From a bacterium (lineage in GTDB: Bacteria; Pseudomonadota; Alphaproteobacteria; Sphingomonadales; Sphingomonadaceae): a stretch of DNA of 64,000 nt. Both the position numbers and the translations under genes were made by a program. Positions 56,879 through 64,000 of the stretch are shown here, piece after piece; the stretch's first letter is position 1, and every line of letters starts with the position of its first letter. Location: assembly GCA_030824575.1 (NCBI GenBank), contig JAVBXL010000042.1:1-64000 (forward strand), read 5' to 3'. Below the pieces are notes generated by a model. That model was not told the origin of the DNA, ran no database searches, and saw nothing but the letters and a program-made list of their open reading frames with translations.

Positions 56879-58660
56879 CTACCCCGCCAGTCCTTCGGCC
56901 TTTTCCACCAGTTCCAGCCAGCGCATCTCGGCAGCGTCCTTTTCGGTCCGCGCCTTTTCGATCGCGCCCGTCAGCATGTCGAACCGTTTGCGATCGCGCG
57001 TGTAGAGCGCCGGGTCGGCCAGCGCTTCCTCATGCCCGGCAATGGTCGCTTCCAGTTCCTCTACTTTTTTGGGTAGCAGTTCCAGGTCGCGCTGGTCCTT
57101 ATAGGTCAGCTTGGCCGATACGGGCTTTGGCGGCGGGGCCGCGGCCACCGCCTTCTTCTCGATCCTGGCCGCCTTGCGCGGATCGCGCTTGGCGATCCAG
57201 TCGGCATAGCCGCCGACGATCACATCGACCACGCCCGTCCCGTCCAGCCCCAGCGTCACGGTGACGGTGCGGTCGAGAAAATCGCGATCATGGCTGACGA
57301 TCAGGACGGTGCCGTCATAATCGGCGATCACTTCCTGCAACAGGTCGAGCGTTTCCAGGTCGAGGTCGTTGGTCGGCTCGTCCAGCACCAGCAGGTTGGA
57401 TTCACGGGCAAATTCCCGCGCGAACAGCAGGCGCGACCGCTCTCCGCCCGACAATGTCGCGACCTTCGCCTCGGCCAGCGACGGGTCAAACAGAAAGTCC
57501 TTCAGATAGCCATGGATATGCTTGCGCACGCCGCGCACGTCGATCCAGTCGCCGCCCTCGGCCAACACGTCACGCACCGTCTTGTCGCCCTGCATCAGGC
57601 TGCGCTGCTGGTCGATGAAGATCATGTCCAGCGTCTTGGCCAGCGTCACGCTGCCGCTGTCCGGCGCCAGTTCGCCGGTCAGCAGCTTGAGCAACGTCGA
57701 TTTGCCCGCGCCATTGCCGCCGACGATGCCGATCCGGTCGCCGCGCTGCACCCGGATCGACAGGTCGTCGATGATCGTGCGCTCGCCGAAATTCTTGCTG
57801 ACATGCTCGACCTTGATGACGCTCTTGGTCTTGCTGTCGTCACTGGCGACGGCGATCTTCGCTGTCCCCTGCGGCCCGTTCATCGCCGCGCGCGTCTCAC
57901 GCATTTCCCACAGCTTGGCCAGCCGCCCCTGGTTGCGCTTGCGCCGCGCGGTAACGCCGCGTTCCAGCCAGTGCGCCTCGATCTTCAGCTTCGCGTCCAG
58001 CTTCTCCGCCGCCCGCGCCTCTTCGGCATAGACCGCTTCCATCCATTGCTCGAACCCGCCAAAGCCGATCTCGTTGCGCCGCATCTGCCCCCGGTCCAGC
58101 CACAGCGTCTGGCGCGTCAGCCGGGTCAGGAACGCGCGGTCATGGCTGATGACGATGAAGGCGCCATTGTACCGCGCCATCCAGTTTTCGATCCAGTCGA
58201 TCGCGGCGATGTCCAGATGGTTGGTCGGCTCGTCCAGCAACAGCAGGTCCGGTTCGCTCGCCAGCGCGCGGGCGATGGCGGCGCGACGACGCTCGCCCCC
58301 GCTTGCGGTCTTCGCCTCGCGCGACAAGTCGATGCCCAGCTGGTCGGCGATCGCCTCCACCTCATGCGGGGCCGGTGCAAATTCGCCTGCCAGCGCGAAA
58401 TCATGCAGCGTGGCGAAGGGCGTAACGTCCGGATCCTGCTCCAGCGTGATGACCCGCGCGCCCGGCCGCACCGACCGCACGCCCTCATCCGCCTCGATCT
58501 GCCCGCCCAGCAATTTGAGCAAGGTCGTCTTGCCCACGCCGTTGCGGCCGATCAGCGCAAGCCGGTCCTTCGCGCCCACGGCGATATTGAGGCCGCGGAA
58601 CAACCAGTGAGAGCCTTGCGAGAGGCCAAGATTTTCGAACGAGAGAATAGGAGCTGCCAT
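56879..58660 (-). CDS. ABC-F family ATPase (Uup-type)
   Basis: 593 residues from MAAPILSFENLGLS at 58660 with AGGAG-like sequence just upstream on the minus strand. Two ABC modules: Walker A GRNGVGKTT and GGNGAGKST, signatures SGGERRRA and SGGERSRL, Walker B LLLLDEPTNHLD and LLVLDEPTNDLD. A linker lies between, and a C-terminal coiled coil (ELEATIAGHEEALADP) gives the Uup-like type. No membrane domain; works on ribosomes or DNA. Confidence 0.94.
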   Translation of the reverse strand: MAAPILSFENLGLSQGSHWLFRGLNIAVGAKDRLALIGRNGVGKTTLLKLLGGQIEADEGVRSVRPGARVITLEQDPDVTPFATLHDFALAGEFAPAPHEVEAIADQLGIDLSREAKTASGGERRRAAIARALASEPDLLLLDEPTNHLDIAAIDWIENWMARYNGAFIVISHDRAFLTRLTRQTLWLDRGQMRRNEIGFGGFEQWMEAVYAEEARAAEKLDAKLKIEAHWLERGVTARRKRNQGRLAKLWEMRETRAAMNGPQGTAKIAVASDDSKTKSVIKVEHVSKNFGERTIIDDLSIRVQRGDRIGIVGGNGAGKSTLLKLLTGELAPDSGSVTLAKTLDMIFIDQQRSLMQGDKTVRDVLAEGGDWIDVRGVRKHIHGYLKDFLFDPSLAEAKVATLSGGERSRLLFAREFARESNLLVLDEPTNDLDLETLDLLQEVIADYDGTVLIVSHDRDFLDRTVTVTLGLDGTGVVDVIVGGYADWIAKRDPRKAARIEKKAVAAAPPPKPVSAKLTYKDQRDLELLPKKVEELEATIAGHEEALADPALYTRDRKRFDMLTGAIEKARTEKDAAEMRWLELVEKAEGLAG

Positions 58661-58799
58661 GCGGGTGCAGCTAAGACCTAAGCCCGCCGGGGGCAAGAGC
58701 GGAACCGGAAAGCTGTCGGACGGCTTTCAACGTGCGACAGCGTCCATTCATCGCACCCCGGCCAAAAAGGGGCGCATGTATCGCAGAGGAGAATATTCG

Positions 58800-59531
58800 A
58801 TGAAATCCGCTCTCGCCCTGATGGCGCTTGGCGTTGCCGCCCTTCCGATCGCGGCGCTTGCCCAGACCAGCGTCACCATCGCCGAGACGGCGCCGGTCGT
58901 GACATTGAACGTCACCGAAAGCGTCGAGGCCGCACCCAATGTCGCGACCGTCGGCACCGGCGTCCAAACCCGCGCCCTAACCGCGCAGGCCGCCATGCAG
59001 GACAATGCCACCAAGACCGAAAGGCTGATCGCGGCGCTGGCCAAGGCCGGCATCGCCAAAAAGGATATCCAGACCAGCGGCATCAATCTGTCCGCCCAAT
59101 ATGATTACAGCAATCAGGACGGAAAGCCCGAAGGCCCGCGCTTCATCGGCTATGAAGCGTCCAACCAGTTGACCGTCAAGCTGCGCGACATCAAGAAGGT
59201 CGGCACCTCGCTCGATGCCATGGTTGCGGCCGGCGCTACCAACATCAACGGCCCGACCTTCTCGATCGAAGACCCCTCGCCGCTGATCCAGCAGGCCCGC
59301 GGCACCGCGCTCAAAAGCGCCAAGGCGCAGGCCGATTTCTACGCGCAGGCGGCCGGTTTCCGTTCGGCGCGCCTCGTGTCGATCAGCGAAAGCAACAGCG
59401 GCGGCCAGCCGCCCATGCCGATGATGCAGAGCGCCCGCTTCAAGGCGGATGCGGCCCCTTCGACCCCGGTCGAACCCGGCCAGGTCAGCGCCTCGGTCAC
59501 GCTCACGGTCCAGTACGCGCTGGACAAGTAA
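58800..59531 (+). CDS. SIMPL-domain (DUF541) periplasmic protein
   Basis: 243 residues from MKSALALMALGVAALP at 58800, AGAGGAGA upstream. Signal peptide ends AALAQ (residue 22). SIMPL/BP26 features: VATVGTGVQTRALTAQAAM, KDIQTSGINLSAQYDY, and ARGTALKSAKAQADFYAQAAG. Homologues form large periplasmic rings linked to oxidative stress. Divergent from the ABC-F gene. Confidence 0.92.
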   Translation: MKSALALMALGVAALPIAALAQTSVTIAETAPVVTLNVTESVEAAPNVATVGTGVQTRALTAQAAMQDNATKTERLIAALAKAGIAKKDIQTSGINLSAQYDYSNQDGKPEGPRFIGYEASNQLTVKLRDIKKVGTSLDAMVAAGATNINGPTFSIEDPSPLIQQARGTALKSAKAQADFYAQAAGFRSARLVSISESNSGGQPPMPMMQSARFKADAAPSTPVEPGQVSASVTLTVQYALDK

Positions 59532-59662
59532 AGCACGTCGCGAAACTATACTCTTAAAGAGAAAAGGCGGCGGTGCTTGAGCATCGCCACCTTTGCCTTT
59601 CGTTCTTGTTCATCTGCGCGCCATTCACCACCTGTTCAATGCCTCACGCCTATGCCATGCCC

Positions 59663-59989
59663 ATGAATATGAAGTGGAACAGCCTGCCCCGCTCCCTGAC
59701 CGCTGCGGTCGCCGCCGCGCTTGCCATCGGCGTCGCCATCCCGGCCGCCGACGCGGGCAATCGCCGCGATGAACAGGATGCCGCGCGCCGGGCGATGCTC
59801 GACGGGCAGGTCATGCCCTTCGCCATGATCAAGCGCCGGGTCGACGCCACGATGGGCGGTGCCACCTATGTCGGTAGCGAATTTAACCCGTCCTCCAACC
59901 GCTACCGCCTGAAATATGTGAAGGACGGGAAGGTCATGTGGGTTGATGCGGATGGCCGGACGGGCGATATCATCGGCATGGCGCGCTAA
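59663..59989 (+). CDS. Small PepSY-type periplasmic protein
   Basis: 108 residues from MNMKWNSLPRSLTAA; four in-frame ATGs lie between 59639 and 59669 and no ribosome site decides among them. Signal peptide ends near PAADA. The mature part has one PepSY-like unit (MIKRRVDATMGGATYVGSEF, YRLKYVKDGKVMWVDADGRTG). Such proteins inhibit proteases or sense envelope conditions. It precedes an OmpR-type regulator by 42 bp and may be its accessory or target. Confidence 0.78.
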   Translation: MNMKWNSLPRSLTAAVAAALAIGVAIPAADAGNRRDEQDAARRAMLDGQVMPFAMIKRRVDATMGGATYVGSEFNPSSNRYRLKYVKDGKVMWVDADGRTGDIIGMAR

Positions 59990-60031
59990 CATCCGCCCAT
60001 GCCGCAATTCTAAAAAAGAAAAGGGCCTTTC

Positions 60032-60697
60032 ATGCGTCTGCTGATCGTCGAGGATGAACCGAATCTGGGCCAGCAGCTCAGGAACACGCTGGAAGGCGCG
60101 GGCTATGCCGTGGACCTCGCCACCGATGGCGAGGATGGCCATTTCCTCGGTGCGACCGAAAGCTATGACGCGGTCGTGCTCGACCTTGGCCTGCCCACCA
60201 TCGACGGCCTCACCGTGCTGGACCGCTGGCGCAAGGAAGGCCGCGCCTTTCCGGTGCTGGTGCTGACCGCGCGCGACAGCTGGTCGGACAAGGTCGCCGG
60301 GCTCGACGCAGGCGCGGACGACTATCTCGCCAAGCCTTTCCAGAGCGAGGAACTGATCGCCCGCCTGCGCGCGCTCATCCGCCGCGCGTCGGGCAATGCG
60401 TCGAGCGAACTGACCGCCGGCCCCGTCCGTCTCGACACCCGGTCGGGCAAGGTGACGCTGGCCGGCGACCCGGTAAAGCTCACCGCGCAGGAATATAAGC
60501 TGCTCAGCTACCTGCTCCACCACAAGGGCAAGGTGGTCAGCCGCACCGAGTTGATCGAACATATTTACGATCAGGATTTCGACCGCGATTCCAACACGAT
60601 CGAGGTGTTCGTGACGCGCATCCGCAAAAAATTGGGCGCCGACGTCATCACCACCATCCGCGGTCTTGGCTACAGCCTGGACGAGCCGGGGCGATAA
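60032..60697 (+). CDS. OmpR/PhoP-family response regulator
   Basis: 221 residues. Receiver domain with Asp51 in VVLDLGLPTIDG and Lys in YLAKPF; winged-helix output domain with LTAQEYKLLSYLLHHKGKVVS-type helices and TIRGLGYSL at the end. AAAAGAAAAGGG upstream of the ATG. Partner kinase follows after a 114-bp gap that holds a repeat. Confidence 0.95.
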   Translation: MRLLIVEDEPNLGQQLRNTLEGAGYAVDLATDGEDGHFLGATESYDAVVLDLGLPTIDGLTVLDRWRKEGRAFPVLVLTARDSWSDKVAGLDAGADDYLAKPFQSEELIARLRALIRRASGNASSELTAGPVRLDTRSGKVTLAGDPVKLTAQEYKLLSYLLHHKGKVVSRTELIEHIYDQDFDRDSNTIEVFVTRIRKKLGADVITTIRGLGYSLDEPGR

Positions 60698-60715
60698 TCA
60701 GCCTTTCACCCTACC

Positions 60716-60790
60716 CCGTTCGGGCTGAGCCTGTCGAAGCCCTGCACTTTCTTAAGAAGGGCGGCCCTTCGACAAGCTCAGGGCGAACGG
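60716..60790. repeat. CCGTTCG/CGAACGG inverted repeat, copy 8
   Basis: Starts CCGTTCGGGCTGAGCCTG and ends AAGCTCAGGGCGAACGG, between regulator and kinase genes of one operon. Confidence 0.85.
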
Positions 60791-60811
60791 ATATGGGAAC
60801 AGTCTGAAAAT

Positions 60812-62176
60812 ATGACCGATCCCGCCTCTCCTCCCCCTGTCCGCTCCACCGGCTCCATCAGCCGGCGGATGATCGGCATCGCCGCTTTGTGGATCAGCGT
60901 GCTGCTGATCGGCGGCGGCGTGGCGCTGGACCGGGTGCTGAGCGACGCCATCACGCGCAATTTCGACGACGGCATGAACTATGTCCTGACCGCCATGATC
61001 GCGGCGTCTGAAATCGGCCCGGACGGCGAAGTCCTGTTCAACCGCGAACTGGCCGATCAGCGTTTCCTCGAACCCAATAGCGGCCTCTATTATCAGGTCA
61101 GCGCCAAGGGGCATGAGGATTGGCGTTCCCGCTCGCTGTGGGACCGCGCGCTCAAGGTGCCGGCGGAACATCATGATCGCCACCTGCACACCTATGACAG
61201 CAAGCAGTTTCCCGGCGAGGATTTGCGCGTGATGGAGCGCACCGTCGTCCTGCCCGGCTCCAACACGCGCTGGCTGTTCATGGTCGGCCAGGCACGCGAA
61301 GGGCTGGACGCGCAGATCAAGACGCTGCGTTCCACTTTGTTCAAAAGCTTCGCGCTGCTGGCGCTTGGCCTTTTCGTGCTGGCGAGCCTCCAGACCATCT
61401 ATGGCCTGCGTCCGCTGCGCAAGGTGCGGCTGGAGATCATCCGTATGCGCGACGGCCACAAGAGCCGCGTCACCGAACCCATGCCCGCCGAAGTGCTGCC
61501 CATGGTCGAGGAATTGAATGCCCTGCTCGCCCATAATGAGCGGCAGGCGGAGGAAGCGCGCACCCACGCGGGCAATCTCGCCCATGCGCTTAAAACGCCG
61601 CTGACGGTCATCATGAACGCGGCGACGGCAAAGGCGCCGGACCTGGGCGACGCGGTGATCCGCGAGGCGACGACGATGCGCCGGCAGGTCGACCATCATC
61701 TCGCCCGCGCCCGCGCCGTCGGCCGACGCGGCGCGGCGCAGAGCCGGGCGGACGTCTGGGCCAGCCTCACCGCGGTCGAACGCGCCGTTCAGCGCCTCTA
61801 TCCCGAAGCCCGCGTCGACATGGACGGCGACAGGCAAGCCGCGGTCCGCGTCGAACGCCAGGATCTCGACGAAATGCTCGGCAACCTGATCGAAAATGCG
61901 GCCAAATATGGTGGCGGCAGCGTCTTCGCCACCGTGGTCGCGCGTGCCGGCGGCATGGTGGAAATACTGGTCGAGGATGACGGCATGGGCATCCCCGAAA
62001 CCGAACGTGTCCGCATTTTCGACCGCGGCGTCCGTCTCGATTCCGGCAAGCCCGGCACCGGCCTGGGCCTCGCCATCGTCCGCGACGTCGCGGAAATCTA
62101 CGGCGGCACCGTGGCGCTGGAGGAAAGCGAGGATCTAGGCGGGCTGCTGGTGCGCCTGCGGCTGCCGGCGGCGTGA
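60812..62176 (+). CDS. PhoQ-like sensor histidine kinase
   Basis: 454 residues. Membrane helix at ~25-45, periplasmic sensor part to ~170, second helix at ~175-195, HAMP-like linker, HisKA region with His258 in NLAHALKTPLTV, and an ATPase domain (NLIENAAKYGGG, DDGMGIPETE, GTGLGLAIVRD). The LAHALKTPL form of the H-box is that of PhoQ-type kinases. Partners the OmpR-type regulator. Confidence 0.93.
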   Translation: MTDPASPPPVRSTGSISRRMIGIAALWISVLLIGGGVALDRVLSDAITRNFDDGMNYVLTAMIAASEIGPDGEVLFNRELADQRFLEPNSGLYYQVSAKGHEDWRSRSLWDRALKVPAEHHDRHLHTYDSKQFPGEDLRVMERTVVLPGSNTRWLFMVGQAREGLDAQIKTLRSTLFKSFALLALGLFVLASLQTIYGLRPLRKVRLEIIRMRDGHKSRVTEPMPAEVLPMVEELNALLAHNERQAEEARTHAGNLAHALKTPLTVIMNAATAKAPDLGDAVIREATTMRRQVDHHLARARAVGRRGAAQSRADVWASLTAVERAVQRLYPEARVDMDGDRQAAVRVERQDLDEMLGNLIENAAKYGGGSVFATVVARAGGMVEILVEDDGMGIPETERVRIFDRGVRLDSGKPGTGLGLAIVRDVAEIYGGTVALEESEDLGGLLVRLRLPAA

Positions 62177-62515
62177 TTTGGAGTGGCACTGCCGTCTGAA
62201 CACGGACTCCTCTGCTGCCGCAGTTACATGGGAATGTCTTGGAGCGACCAGAAGCGGACATTGGCCGACCCTTGCAATCCGTTCGCCCTGAGCGAAGTCG
62301 AAGGGGATTGCTGAGCGGAGGCGAAGCATTTGACCTTGCTCCGCTCGGCAGAGGGCTTCGACTTCGCTCAGCCTGAACGGATTTTCTATGTCCGCAAACC
62401 ACCCGTCCCCGCCCTTCTCCAACCACCGACCACATCCAACTTGCCATCCAGCTCCGCAGCTGCGAAGCAATAGCAGCGAAGATCGACCATCCCGCTTCGC
62501 CCCGACAGGAGCATC
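62177..62515. other. Intergenic region, 339 bp
   Basis: Holds a dispersed repeat (62279-62380) and no credible gene. I see no clear terminator for the kinase gene or promoter for the DUF454 gene. Confidence 0.5.
62279..62380. repeat. CCGTTCG/CGAACGG inverted repeat, copy 9
   Basis: Starts CCGTTCGCCCTGAGCGAAG and ends TTCGCTCAGCCTGAACGG; closely resembles copies 1 and 5. Confidence 0.85.
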
Positions 62516-62869
62516 ATGCGGCGGCATTTCTATCTTATCGCAGGATTCCTCTCGATCGGCCTAGGCACGATCGGCGCTTTTCTGCCGCTGCTTCCCACCG
62601 TCCCCTTCATGATCCTCGCGGCCTTCTGCTTCGCCCGCTCCAGCCCCCGGCTGGAAGCGAAGCTGCTCGACCACAAGCATTTCGCTCCGCATATCCGGCG
62701 CTGGCGGGAACGTGGCGCGATCAGCCGCCGGGGCAAGAAGGCAGCGCTGGCCGCCTTCGCTTTCAGTGTCGCGCTCGCGCTGATCTTTTCGCCTTTCCCC
62801 TGGTTCCTCATCCCCGTTGCCGCCGCGCTGATCGGCGGCAGCTGGATCTGGACCCGGCCGGAAAGGTAA
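62516..62869 (+). CDS. DUF454 (YbaN-type) inner-membrane protein
   Basis: 117 residues with three to four hydrophobic stretches. YbaN signature GFLSIGLGTIGAFLPLLPTV, FMILAAFCFARSSPRLE, then RWRERGAISRRGKKAA. ACAGGAGC precedes the ATG. Function unknown. Converges on phaZ. Confidence 0.88.
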   Translation: MRRHFYLIAGFLSIGLGTIGAFLPLLPTVPFMILAAFCFARSSPRLEAKLLDHKHFAPHIRRWRERGAISRRGKKAALAAFAFSVALALIFSPFPWFLIPVAAALIGGSWIWTRPER

Positions 62870-62985
62870 ACGGACAGCGTTGAAGCGATAGCGATGCCTG
62901 TGGCTCAGATGTCGGACAATCGCCCGGCACGCAGCATCATCGCCCTCAGGCCCTTATCCCGGCCGCCCAGCCCTGCGCCGCGCCG

Positions 62986-64000
62986 TCAATTCATCGCCAG
63001 GATCATGTTCCGCACCTGCGGATAGACTTGCTTTTCCCATTTGCTGCCCGAAAACACGCCATAATGGCCGACGCCGGGCTGAAGATGGTGGCGCTTCAAA
63101 TGCGGACGCAGCCCGGTGCACAGGCCATGGGCGGCGGATGTCTGGCCCACGGCACACACATCATCCTTCTCGCCCTCAACAGTCAGCAGCGCCGTATGAC
63201 GGATCGCACCCGGATTGACCGGGCGTCCGTGCACCGTCAGTTCGCCCTTCGACAACAGGGTCCGCTGGAACACCTGGTCGACCGTCTCCAGGTAGAATTC
63301 CTTGGTCAGGTCCAGGACCGCGAAATATTCCTCATAGAAATGCTTGATCTTGTCCGCTTCGACCGTCTTGCCGTCGGCCAGAAGCTGGTACAATTCGCGA
63401 TGCTGCGACCCGTGCCGCTCCATGTTCATCGCCATGAACGCCGACAGTTGCAGGAAGCCCGGATACACCTCCCGCCCGCGCCCGGGATAACGGAACGGCA
63501 CCACGGAGATCAAATTCTCCTCGAACCATTCGATCGGCTTTTCATTGGCCAGGTCGTTGACCACGGTCGGCGCGGCATTGGGGTCGATCGGCCCGCCCAT
63601 CAGCGTCATCGATCGCGGTGTCGCCTTGTCCTTGTCCTCCGACATCAACGCCACGGCGGCCAGCGCGGGCACGCAGGGCTGGCATACCGACACCATATGC
63701 GCGCCGGGGCCGATCTGCTGGAAGAAGCGGATCACATAGTCGACATAGTCGTCAAAGCCGAAGCGCCCGGCCTCCAACGGCACATCGCGCGCATTTTTCC
63801 AGTCGGTGATGTAGACGTCATGGTCGCGCAGCAATGTTGCGACCGTGCTGCGCAGCAAGGTGGAAAAATGGCCCGACATCGGCGCCACGACCAGCACCTT
63901 GGGCTGGGCCGCCTCGACATCGTCCTTGACGAAGTGCAGCAGGTCTCCGAACGGCAGGTCGAGCGCAATTTCCTCGCGCACCGCCACTTCCGCATTGCCG
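62986..64000 (-). CDS. phaZ: Intracellular polyhydroxyalkanoate depolymerase, C-terminal part
   Basis: About 338 residues are present; the frame stays open to the window edge, so the N-terminal part lies outside. The active-site Cys is in VSVCQPCVPALA, the catalytic Asp in EGEKDDVCAVGQT and His in PGVGHYGVFSG, the pattern of PhaZ1-type depolymerases of the alpha/beta-hydrolase fold. Degrades stored PHB granules in the cytoplasm. Class firm; N-terminus unseen. Confidence 0.92.
   Translation of the reverse strand, partial: GNAEVAVREEIALDLPFGDLLHFVKDDVEAAQPKVLVVAPMSGHFSTLLRSTVATLLRDHDVYITDWKNARDVPLEAGRFGFDDYVDYVIRFFQQIGPGAHMVSVCQPCVPALAAVALMSEDKDKATPRSMTLMGGPIDPNAAPTVVNDLANEKPIEWFEENLISVVPFRYPGRGREVYPGFLQLSAFMAMNMERHGSQHRELYQLLADGKTVEADKIKHFYEEYFAVLDLTKEFYLETVDQVFQRTLLSKGELTVHGRPVNPGAIRHTALLTVEGEKDDVCAVGQTSAAHGLCTGLRPHLKRHHLQPGVGHYGVFSGSKWEKQVYPQVRNMILAMN

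Overview
The window is about 64 kb of a GC-rich, densely packed chromosome. The best fit is a sphingomonad (Sphingomonadaceae, Alphaproteobacteria). The reasons are the protein types (DUF3035/BamF-like lipoprotein, IorA/IorB-like molybdenum hydroxylase, PhaZ, Lnt/MetK/TrmB order), GGAAC-N17-CGTT promoter-like elements of the alphaproteobacterial EcfG type, and many copies of an inverted intergenic repeat that starts CCGTTCG and ends CGAACGG. I see no tRNA, rRNA, CRISPR array, insertion sequence or prophage.

Layout. 1-3620: end of lnt, metK, a secreted 59-residue Cys-repeat peptide, trmB. 3626-8073: small unknown genes and a LytS/LytTR two-component pair. 8084-12880: HI0933-type flavoprotein with UPF0178 protein; NifU-like scaffold, CPA2 antiporter and DUF423 protein; Fur/Zur regulator. 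12959-16494: dxs and a DUF4403 lipoprotein. 16525-23702 (minus strand): purE-purK-folA, ribF, ileS-lspA-DUF3035 lipoprotein. 23812-27190 (minus): parvulin-like protein, HupE/UreJ-like protein, TPR-sulfotransferase. 27367-30659 (minus): thioredoxin-like membrane protein, 2Fe-2S subunit and molybdopterin subunit of a xanthine-dehydrogenase-family enzyme.

30988-45944 is the most distinctive part, a guanidino-compound/urea region. It holds an exported arginase/agmatinase-family enzyme, then ureD-A-B-C-E-F-G. The last urease gene runs, by overlapping stop/start codons, into a 1118-residue protein that joins an NCS1-type permease, an eight-cysteine segment, a histidine kinase and a receiver domain; a REC-LuxR response regulator follows. 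Next come an Ldh-family dehydrogenase and a divergent cytoplasmic ureohydrolase that overlaps an APC permease gene. A coherent but unproven reading is: guanidino compounds are taken up and hydrolysed to urea, urease splits urea, and the transporter-kinase with its LuxR partner senses substrate and controls the locus.

45941-64000 is mostly housekeeping and stress functions: rnhB, thiD, DUF1272 protein, glmM, AGCS symporter, CsbD, GNAT-like protein, desaturase, TRIC channel, M20 peptidase, glutathione peroxidase, VIT transporter, ABC-F ATPase, SIMPL protein, a PepSY/OmpR-type regulator/sensor kinase set, DUF454 protein and the 3' part of phaZ. Start codons were chosen from ribosome-binding sites, overlaps and family length. 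Functions rest on motif recognition only, with no database search.
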